Source of the DNA: DATDVT01 sp035289905
GTDB taxonomy: Archaea > Nanobdellota > Nanobdellia > SCGC-AAA011-G17 > GW2011-AR18
NCBI GenBank assembly: GCA_035289905.1
Contig: DATDVT010000031.1
Coordinates: forward strand, 1 to 26,049
DNA length: 26,049 bases
Direction: 5' to 3'
Shown here: piece by piece, positions 15,001 through 20,189 of the stretch
Layout of the letters: every line of letters begins with the position of its first letter
Position numbering within the stretch: the stretch's first letter is position 1
Position numbers and translations under genes: made by a program
The notes under the pieces: generated by a model
What the model was told of the DNA's origin: nothing
The model's input: only the letters and a program-made list of their open reading frames with translations
Databases searched by the model: none

Positions 15001-16071
15001 TTCATTAAGGGACCTAGTGAAACTAAATGGATTAAAATTATTACTGTAACCAATAAAGAATTAATTATGACTGAAAATCATAAATTTTTGTATTTCAATG
15101 ATTGTTTTAGGATTAAGATAGCTTCTGAAATAAAAGTTGAAGATAAAATACCTATTTTAAAATACGAAGGAAATATTGTTTTGGAAAAAATAGGTGATTG
15201 TTATTTAGACATTATTAAAAAAGTTGAAGAAATTGAAGACAAAAAGCATTCTTATTGTTTGGAAGTCGAGGGTAATGAATTAATAGAGAAGAATATTATT
15301 TTGGGGGATAATATTATTAACATGAGATGTGATGGGGATGAGGCTGGTGTAATGTTATTAATGGATGCTTTATTGAATTTTTCTAGGAAGTTATTGAGTG
15401 ATCATAGGGGAGCTACTCAAGATGAGCCTTTAATTTTAGCTTCTCTTTTATTACCAAAAGAAGTAGATGATATGGTGTTTAATTTGGATACTGTGTTTAA
15501 GTATCCTTTAGAATTTTATGAGGCAGCTGAACAGTATAAATATGCAACGGAGATTAAGCTTGAAACGGTTAGGGATAGGTTAGATAAGAAATCACAATAT
15601 GAGGGTTTTGGGTTTACACATGATACTCAAGATATTAATGCGGGTATTACTTGCAGTGTTTATAAGACTATACCTTCAATGAAGGAGAAGGTTGAGGGGC
15701 AGATGAATGTTGCTAAAAAATTAAGGTGTGTTAATCAAGATGATGTTGCGAGATTGATTATCGAAAGACATTTTATTAGGGATATAAAGGGTAATTTAAG
15801 AAAGTTTAGTATGCAACAATTTAGATGCGTTGATTGTAATGAAAAATATCGTAGGCCACCTTTGAAGGGGGTTTGTAATTGTGGGGGAAGGCTATTGTTT
15901 ACTATTTCTGAAGGTTCTGTAATAAAATATTTAGAGCCATCTCTTAGTTTAGCTAGAGAGTATAATCTACCTGCTTTTTTGAAGCAAAGTTTAGATTTAC
16001 TTCAGCAAAGTGTTGATATGGTTTTTGGTAAGGAGAAAGAGAAGCAGGAGGGCTTGGGTAAATTCTTTTAG
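12088..16071 (+). CDS. polC: DNA polymerase D large subunit (DP2) with a mini-intein
   Basis: This is the catalytic subunit of PolD (1327 aa; 1151 without the 176-residue intein). It contains the conserved N-terminal region (RLELKNRIDGNGKFFSLYFGGPIRSAGTT), a cysteine-rich zinc module from about residue 657 (NICGKIIYSAYCNFCG and following Cys pairs), the WAHPYLHSAMRRD segment, an intein, and then the catalytic motif CDGDEAGVMLLMDALL with Asp1082 and Asp1084. A second zinc motif begins near Cys1247 (RCVDCNEKY). The last eight residues, QEGLGKFF (1320-1327), form a PCNA-interacting PIP box. The start at 12088 follows a GGGGTGA Shine-Dalgarno-like run; Met7 at 12106 is an alternative. Polymerase function requires the intein to be removed or tolerated beside the active site. 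Confidence 0.95.
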   Translation: MQSSESMNKYFESIDCEIKRAYDVANKARSKGYDPDNFVDLPLAKNMAERVEGLISVVTPQIKNKGMIEKILNLELEYGIQNPIIAFLLAEAVAKEEFCEFKDKREAMEVGLRTGLAYLTNGVVASPLEGFIRLELKNRIDGNGKFFSLYFGGPIRSAGTTATCYFVACCDYVRRKMGYQSYDPTFYEIKRSYAEMDFFHSRITNLQYMPSEQEVEFITQNLPVQIEGDGSERLETPNYKDLPRISTNRLRNGFCLVMGESLASKFKKFWGKFSIFYEKVGMSDWIFVDQFIKLQSSVRSKSKEEDVKRGDSRIFPDYGYMKDLVAGRPVLGYPLKSGAFRLRYGRTRVSGFSVDALHPATLVVLDGYISTGTQIKPERPGKGATISVCDKIEGPRVKLKNGDVVFVETEELARKLNKNIDEILYVGDILISYGDFLDRGHVLVPPGYCEEWWSAELEKKGKTIDPFVVLNFEEGYRLSKENDIPLYPRFTYFWKEINYNDLISLIEWIRIGSISEDKIILPLEGDLLLKKIIEILGIPHKCVGREYIVIEGEWFNGLMVSLGFYSKLFNYDLLIEKYNKFNDVLDFINSVSELRVRDKSGIFIGARMARPEKGKMRELAGSPHCLFPIGKEGGRLRSFQSALDKGKIRAQFSLFYCNICGKIIYSAYCNFCGSFAVRKWKCNQCGLLDLQCEKEGHRCDCYDTFDLNIRGEYANSLKRLGLGSGPELVKGVRGTSNKGHIPESLEKGILRAVHHITVNKDGTTRYDMTEMAMTHFKPKEVGVSIEKLKSLGYLKDFYGNDLVSIEQIMELKCQDIILPACLDSPDEGADFVLTRVANFLDDLLVKFYGVEPYYNIKTREDLVGQLVIGLSPHTCAGIVARIIGFSKQQGLWAHPYLHSAMRRDCLYPTTKFLVNDQYLEIGNYVEDLILRGANSKIIDLVGTKRIECSSNLFTYGLNTKTNKIIKKKIKYFIKGPSETKWIKIITVTNKELIMTENHKFLYFNDCFRIKIASEIKVEDKIPILKYEGNIVLEKIGDCYLDIIKKVEEIEDKKHSYCLEVEGNELIEKNIILGDNIINMRCDGDEAGVMLLMDALLNFSRKLLSDHRGATQDEPLILASLLLPKEVDDMVFNLDTVFKYPLEFYEAAEQYKYATEIKLETVRDRLDKKSQYEGFGFTHDTQDINAGITCSVYKTIPSMKEKVEGQMNVAKKLRCVNQDDVARLIIERHFIRDIKGNLRKFSMQQFRCVDCNEKYRRPPLKGVCNCGGRLLFTISEGSVIKYLEPSLSLAREYNLPAFLKQSLDLLQQSVDMVFGKEKEKQEGLGKFF
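14800..15327 (+). other. Mini-intein in DP2 with an abnormal C-terminus
   Basis: Residues 905-1080 interrupt the conserved RR(N/D)-CDGDE junction, the known PolII intein site. Block A is CLYPTTKFLV (Cys905), block B is ELIMTENHKFLYF (TxxH), and block F is HSYCLEVEGNELIEKNIILGDNI. No LAGLIDADG endonuclease is present. By position the last intein residues before +1 Cys1081 are Met1079-Arg1080; the nearest Asn is Asn1078. Inteins at this site normally end His-Asn or, in Pyrococcus PolII, His-Gln. Confidence 0.85.
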
Positions 16072-16083
16072 GAGAGATGATTA

Positions 16084-17274
16084 TTAAAAATAATATAATA
16101 TTACTGGAATTAGTAAGGATCCCATTAATTGATTTCTTGGAATATTTGTTAAGATCGGAAGAAACCCTAAAAATGTAGAGATGGTTAGGATCAGTAAACC
16201 TAGGGGTTTTGAGATTATTATTGTTAAGAAGATTATAAAAATAAGTATTGAAATGGAGAGATATTGATAATTTATTTTTGTTATGTAAAAAGAAAATTTT
16301 TTTGCTAAAAATAATGAGTAGGATGTTGCAAGGGAAGCTGTTATTAGTGCGATAGTCATTAGTAGAATTAAAGTGTTTAGGTTTAAGTTAGGTATTATTT
16401 TTGAGACTACTAGGATTGCTCCATTTCTTGATTTTTTAATGGTATATAAAGCGACTATGCTTAAAACCATTACTACAGTATTTATTGATCCTGTTAATAG
16501 AATATAATATTTGTCTGATTTTTCTTTGTTTAATGCTGATGATATGGTTGCTGCTTGTGCTGCACCAAGTCCTGGAAGAAAACCTGTGAGTATAGATGAG
16601 ATTAATCCTAAATTTAAGTGGTGGATTGTTTTGAAGGTTTTTAGTTTTGGAGTGGTAATTATTTGTTTTGGAATCTTAATTTTGTTTTTTAAGGATAATA
16701 AAATAGATGATGTTCCAAATAATCCTGAAAATAATGGAAATAATGGTTCTTGGAGATTTTTTAGATTTAGTGTTATGTAGCCGAGTGAGCCGGCTAATAG
16801 GAAGATTAAAAGTGATTTTAATGGTTGTTGATCTTTTAGAATTAATGTTATTGATAGTATAATTAAGATATAGGGAATGTATGCTTCTATAAGAGTGTAT
16901 AAGATTGGGATGAGAGGTATTAGTAAGGGGGTTATGAGAATAATTTGAAGTAGACCTAAATAACTGCCAATTATTGATAATTTTATTGCTTCGTAGGCTT
17001 TTCCTTGTAAAAGATATTTATGGGAAGGTAATGCATTTTGTATTGTTTCATCATTGGGTGCTCCTAGGTAAGTTGATGGAATAAAATCTAGAAAAGTATG
17101 TGTGATAGACATTGCTATTATTGTTGATGCTGCTATAATTGGGTCGATGTTGCTTAGTTTTGAATAAATTGTTAGGATAATAATTGAAACTAAATTCATA
17201 TGAATTCCAGGTGTTAGACCTGAGATAGTTCCTAATAAAATACCTATAATTATTGAGAGAAATATTTGTAGCAT
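16084..17274 (-). CDS. TctA-like multispanning permease
   Basis: A 396-aa integral membrane protein of the TctA family (Pfam PF01970/DUF112 type). The two diagnostic glycine-proline loops are present: GILLGTISGLTPGIHMN near the N-terminus and LTGFLPGLGAAQAATIS near the middle, the internal repeat of this fold. About ten to twelve hydrophobic segments fill the rest. In bacteria TctA works with TctB and the periplasmic TctC in tricarboxylate uptake; no such partner is visible here, and archaeal stand-alone members have unknown substrates. It is convergent with DP2 (12-bp gap). Its coding strand is C-rich rather than G-rich like its neighbours. A TATA-like run near 17296-17304 is about 26 bp upstream; a longer leader containing the 17330-17350 repeat is also possible. 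Confidence 0.88.
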   Translation of the reverse strand: MLQIFLSIIIGILLGTISGLTPGIHMNLVSIIILTIYSKLSNIDPIIAASTIIAMSITHTFLDFIPSTYLGAPNDETIQNALPSHKYLLQGKAYEAIKLSIIGSYLGLLQIILITPLLIPLIPILYTLIEAYIPYILIILSITLILKDQQPLKSLLIFLLAGSLGYITLNLKNLQEPLFPLFSGLFGTSSILLSLKNKIKIPKQIITTPKLKTFKTIHHLNLGLISSILTGFLPGLGAAQAATISSALNKEKSDKYYILLTGSINTVVMVLSIVALYTIKKSRNGAILVVSKIIPNLNLNTLILLMTIALITASLATSYSLFLAKKFSFYITKINYQYLSISILIFIIFLTIIISKPLGLLILTISTFLGFLPILTNIPRNQLMGSLLIPVILYYF

Positions 17275-17329
17275 AGGTTAAATTTTATATTTTCTTTTAA
17301 ATTAGTTTCTTAGAAAATTCCGAAAATTC

Positions 17330-17350
17330 TCCGATAACCTCGGAAGAGTT
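17330..17350 (-). repeat. 21-bp repeat, copy A
   Basis: Identical over 21 bp to 18737-18757. On the minus strand it contains the stem-loop TCCGA-GGTTA-TCGGA preceded by AACTCT. It lies 56 bp before the TctA-like start codon. A TATA-like run at about 17380-17390 would start a transcript just before it. Confidence 0.9.
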
Positions 17351-17396
17351 GTCTATCTTTGCTTTAGTCGGGACGTTGCAATATAATAGCAAGCTG

Positions 17397-17416
17397 CCTC
17401 GTACTTTAGTACGAGG
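17397..17416. other. Strong stem-loop
   Basis: CCTCGTAC and GTACGAGG form a perfect 8-bp stem with a 4-nt loop. It is one of the most GC-rich short segments in the region. No poly-U tract follows on the plus strand, so it is not an obvious terminator. Confidence 0.8.
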
Positions 17417-17452
17417 TAGAGAATAATTAAATTCTAGAAAATTAAAATAGTG

Positions 17453-17508
17453 AGAAGGATGTTTTCTTACGAGAATATTTAACCTATTGTGAACTATAAC
17501 GTCCTTCT
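17453..17508 (+). other. Long-stem hairpin with UACG tetraloop
   Basis: AGAAGGATGTT (17453-17463) pairs with AACGTCCTTCT (17498-17508) over 11 bp with one U-G pair in the plus-strand RNA. Inside, TTCT-TACG-AGAA (17464-17475) forms a small hairpin with a UACG loop. The U-G pair in the plus strand would be an A-C mismatch in the minus strand, which favours a plus-strand RNA. Confidence 0.6.
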
Positions 17509-17580
17509 TAATCTTGTGATATGTTAAAATAGTAGTTAAATTAGAATATATTTTCTATTAATTAGTTTATTCTATTAAAA

Positions 17581-18312
17581 TTATAAATAGGTTCCTATTT
17601 TTGGTTCATCTTTAAAATTTTCTTTTATAAATTCAACCATCATTTGATTTCCTGATTGTCCGTATACTTTTAGGGCTGCTTGAAGCATTCCTTGTTTTAG
17701 TAAGATATCTCCTAGTTCATTAAGTTTTGTTTTATCATTTGCAGCTTCAAAGGATTGAATGGCAACTTTCATTTCATTTTCTTTTATTGCTTTGTTTCCA
17801 GTAATTATTAATTTTTCTTTATTGTTTAAAAATCTGTAGACTTCAAATGCGTATTCTAATTTTTGTTTTTCTAGACAATAGTCTCCTACACTTTCTAATC
17901 TTTCTTTACTATTTATTGCTTCGTAAGCTTTTATTGCTTCACTTATGTGACCTTCTTCTAGACATTTATTTCCGATTTTAAGAAGCATTTCTTTGTTTTC
18001 TGCTATTTTAAATGCATCAATTGCACTATTGAATGCACCTGCTTTAATAAATTCTTTTCCGATTTCGTTTAGTTTTTCTTTTTTATTTACTTTGATATAC
18101 ATTTTAAGAGCATCTTGTTTTTGTCCTCTTCTTAAAAATTCATCGCCAACAGCTTCTAATAATTCTTTTCTTCTTTCTTCGCTAAACATTGAAAGATTTA
18201 CATTGTCTATTCCTTTTTTTATTAGAGTAGGTACTATTTTTTTAAAATTGTTTTCTTCTTTTTTGCTATATTCATCCACTAGGTCTGAAATTTTATTAGT
18301 TATATGATCCAT
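17581..18312 (-). CDS. TPR-like helical repeat protein
   Basis: A 243-aa soluble, all-helical protein made of five to six degenerate repeats of about 30-33 residues with a pattern like 'L..iG..fl..G....Ai.ayk...n...' (LNEIGKEFIKAGAFNSAIDAF, LLKIGNKCLEEGHISEAIKAY, LESVGDYCLEKQKLEYAFEVY, LNELGDILLKQGMLQAALKVY). This resembles TPR/SEL-type superhelical scaffolds that mediate protein-protein contacts. An N-terminal helical segment of about 60 residues precedes the repeats. The partner is unknown. A TATA-like run at 18336-18346 precedes the ATG by about 29 bp. The gene is separate from the OB-fold gene upstream (81 bp apart). Confidence 0.8.
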   Translation of the reverse strand: MDHITNKISDLVDEYSKKEENNFKKIVPTLIKKGIDNVNLSMFSEERRKELLEAVGDEFLRRGQKQDALKMYIKVNKKEKLNEIGKEFIKAGAFNSAIDAFKIAENKEMLLKIGNKCLEEGHISEAIKAYEAINSKERLESVGDYCLEKQKLEYAFEVYRFLNNKEKLIITGNKAIKENEMKVAIQSFEAANDKTKLNELGDILLKQGMLQAALKVYGQSGNQMMVEFIKENFKDEPKIGTYL

Positions 18313-18335
18313 TTGTTTTTCTCTGTTTTGTTAAT

Positions 18336-18346
18336 CTTATATATTT
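18336..18346 (-). promoter_or_regulatory. TATA box of the TPR-like gene
   Basis: The minus strand reads AAATATATAAG, centred about 29 bp before the ATG at 18312. Confidence 0.5.
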
Positions 18347-18393
18347 ATGGCTTTGAGATTGTATATTTTTTACTCTATAAAAAATCTTTGTTG

Positions 18394-18735
18394 TTATCTT
18401 GTGGTGGATATTTTTTCTATGTTTAATTGGAGGGTGTTTTTGTATTCTTGTACAGTTCCTGCGAAAAATAAATTGATATTTAAAGGAATATTTAAATTTT
18501 TATCAAAAACTACAGCTTCTATTTTTTTCTCTTTAGTTTCTATTTTTAGTGTGGTAATTTTATCAAGTTGATTTATATCTGTTGCTTTTCCTTCAATAAT
18601 TACATATTTATTTAAGAGTTCTTTAGTTATTTGGTTTGCAGGAATTGGTTGGATAGTTGTATTTATATAAATTAATATTAAGATTCCTATTATGGTTGTG
18701 TAAATGGATATTTGTTTTAGTGTTTCGTCTTTCAT
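18394..18735 (-). CDS. Membrane-anchored OB-fold protein
   Basis: A 113-aa protein with one N-terminal transmembrane helix (about 9-27, ISIYTTIIGILILIYI) followed by a small OB-fold-like domain: YVIIEGKATDINQLDKITTLKIETKEKKIEAVVFDK...INLFFAGTVQEYKNTLQLNIEKI. The five-strand order and the 'G.v..i...-..l.i.t....i..vvF' spacing fit a tRNA_anti-like/OB domain facing away from the cytoplasmic tail. Its ligand is unknown; membrane OB proteins of this kind are common but uncharacterised in archaea. The leader is unusual: the 21-bp repeat at 18737-18757 ends one base before the ATG, and a TATA-like run at 18781-18790 predicts a leader of about 25 nt. Confidence 0.72.
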   Translation of the reverse strand: MKDETLKQISIYTTIIGILILIYINTTIQPIPANQITKELLNKYVIIEGKATDINQLDKITTLKIETKEKKIEAVVFDKNLNIPLNINLFFAGTVQEYKNTLQLNIEKISTTR

Positions 18736-18736
18736 T

Positions 18737-18757
18737 TCCGATAACCTCGGAAGAGTT
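18737..18757 (-). repeat. 21-bp repeat, copy B
   Basis: Identical to copy A at 17330-17350. Here it forms the 5' leader of the OB-fold gene, one base before its ATG. GAGG of the potential Shine-Dalgarno sequence lies in the stem and loop of TCCGA-GGTTA-TCGGA, so the hairpin could hide it. Confidence 0.9.
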
Positions 18758-18783
18758 ATACTGTGCTCTACGAGCGACAGTAT
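18758..18783. promoter_or_regulatory. Inverted repeat between TATA box and leader, possible operator
   Basis: ATACTGT (18758-18764) pairs with ACAGTAT (18777-18783), and GCTC (18765-18768) with GAGC (18772-18775), leaving a 3-base centre and one bulged G. It sits between the TATA-like run at 18781-18790 and the expected transcript start near 18760. That is a typical place for an archaeal repressor; an RNA stem-loop is the alternative. Confidence 0.5.
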
Positions 18784-19048
18784 TTATATTTGTATCTGAA
18801 AAAATTACGAAGGATTTTCGATTAGTTTAGGGTCTTTGTGGATAAATAGGCTTCTTACAAACTAGATTATAGGAAAATACCAATTTGCGAATGGTTGAAT
18901 TTTTAGTAAAAAATTAAATTCAACAAATATTATTAAGAATATGCCTATAAATCCATATTTTTTAAACATAAGAAAAATTGTATTTTTCTATATATAAAAT
19001 TAATATTTTTTAGGAAAGTTTTATAAGTTTATTATATTTGATTAATTT
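18784..19048. other. Intergenic region before PAN
   Basis: Apart from the leader elements at its left end and the PAN promoter at its right end, I see no gene. A weak AT-rich inverted repeat (GTTGAAT at 18894-18900 and ATTCAAC at 18918-18924) could form a stem-loop, with no clear function. Confidence 0.5.
19020..19027 (+). promoter_or_regulatory. TATA box of PAN
   Basis: TTTATAAG centred about 25 bp before the ATG at 19049, predicting a leaderless message. Confidence 0.55.
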
Positions 19049-20158
19049 ATGGGTGTTTTAGATAAGATAAAGGTGAAAGATGATGTTTTGTTAGAAGAGA
19101 ATAGGTTTTTAAGAAATAGTGTTAGTTATTTAAAAGCAGAGGTTGATAAATTTAAGACGACTCCTTTAATTGTTTGTGAGGTTAGGAGGGTAGTTGGAGA
19201 TAAGGCTATAGTTAAATTGCCTAATGCAAATCATTTTTTTGTTAGTATTGCAAAGGATTTAGATCTTAAAATGGGTGATACTGTTTTAGCAGAACAAAGA
19301 TCTTTAACAGTTGTTGAAAAATTAGATGATAGTTTTGCTGTAGAAGTGGATAATTTTTTGATTGTTGAGAAACCTAGTTTATCTTGGGCGGATGTTGGGG
19401 GTTTGAAGGAGCAAATAAAAGAGCTGAAGGAGGTTGTAGAATTACCTTTGTTGCAACCAGAGTTATTTGTTAGGTTGGGAATTGAGCCATTAAAAGGAGT
19501 TTTATTACATGGTTCTCCTGGAACAGGTAAGACTTTATTAGCTAAGGCTGTGGCTACGAGTACTAATGCTACTTTTATTGAAATTGTTGCTTCTGAACTA
19601 GTTCAAAAATATATTGGAGATGGAGCTAGATTGGTTAAGAGTGTTTTTGAATTGGCTAGAAAGAGGGCACCTAGTATTATTTTTATTGATGAGATAGATG
19701 CTTTGGCAGCTGAGCGAATAGATTTAGGTGTTTCTGGAGAAAGGGAGGTTCAAAGAACGTTTGTTCAGTTATTAACTGAAATAGATGGTTTTAATCCTTT
19801 AGGAAATGTGAAGGTTATTGCAGCTACTAATAGGTTTGATATTTTAGATCCTGCGATCTTAAGGCCTGGGAGACTAGATAGATTAATAGAGATCAGTTCT
19901 CCTGATGATGAAGGAAGGAGGCAAATATTTGAGATATATACTAAGGGGATGAAGATTACTGGTTTGGATATTCAATGTTTAATAGATAAGACAAGGGGTT
20001 TAACTGGGGCAGATATAAAGGCAATATGTACAGAAGCAGGATATTTTGCTATAAGAAATAATAGAGAATGCGTTCTGAATGATGATTTTTTGAATGCTAT
20101 TGATAAATTGTGTGTTGAGAATTATTCTGATGATGGTATTGAAAGTATTTATGGTTAG
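19049..20158 (+). CDS. pan: Proteasome-activating nucleotidase (PAN)
   Basis: This AAA+ unfoldase feeds substrates into the archaeal 20S proteasome. The 369 aa show an N-terminal coiled coil (about 12-36), an OB domain (about 40-105), then the AAA+ module: Walker A GSPGTGKT (155-162), Walker B IIFIDEID (210-217), and the second region of homology with NRFDILDPAILRPGRLDR carrying the Arg fingers. The protein ends Ile367-Tyr368-Gly369, a hydrophobic-Tyr-X motif used to dock on the 20S alpha ring, so coupling to a proteasome is predicted, although no 20S subunit genes lie in the window. It is slightly shorter than euryarchaeal PAN (about 390-430 aa), mostly at the N-terminus. It is followed after 31 bp by the cyclase gene, which has its own TATA-like box. 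Confidence 0.95.
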   Translation: MGVLDKIKVKDDVLLEENRFLRNSVSYLKAEVDKFKTTPLIVCEVRRVVGDKAIVKLPNANHFFVSIAKDLDLKMGDTVLAEQRSLTVVEKLDDSFAVEVDNFLIVEKPSLSWADVGGLKEQIKELKEVVELPLLQPELFVRLGIEPLKGVLLHGSPGTGKTLLAKAVATSTNATFIEIVASELVQKYIGDGARLVKSVFELARKRAPSIIFIDEIDALAAERIDLGVSGEREVQRTFVQLLTEIDGFNPLGNVKVIAATNRFDILDPAILRPGRLDRLIEISSPDDEGRRQIFEIYTKGMKITGLDIQCLIDKTRGLTGADIKAICTEAGYFAIRNNRECVLNDDFLNAIDKLCVENYSDDGIESIYG

Positions 20159-20159
20159 G

Positions 20160-20167
20160 TTTATATG
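20160..20167 (+). promoter_or_regulatory. TATA box of the cyclase gene
   Basis: TTTATATG centred about 26 bp before the ATG at 20190, just after the PAN stop. Confidence 0.5.
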
Positions 20168-20189
20168 TTTTTTGTTACTCTAAAGGGGT

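Larger units (their letters stand above)
17275..17580. other. Intergenic region with several stem-loops, possible ncRNA
   Basis: No ORF with coding character is seen in these 306 bp. The stretch 17328-17416 is visibly richer in G and C than the surrounding AT-rich genome, a common mark of structured RNA genes. It contains the 21-bp repeat with its own stem-loop (17330-17350), a short TTGC/GCAA stem, a strong 8-bp stem-loop (17397-17416), and further on an 11-bp stem enclosing a tetraloop hairpin (17453-17508). It does not match tRNA, SRP or RNase P consensus motifs that I know. Confidence 0.5.

Noticed and set aside
16511..16780. 89-aa plus-strand frame inside the TctA-like gene
   Set aside because: It is antisense to the conserved LTGFLPGLGAAQ loop region and has no recognisable content.
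17397..17416. Intrinsic terminator for the convergent genes
   Set aside because: The stem-loop is not followed by a T-tract on either strand, and it lies between two genes that are both on the minus strand.
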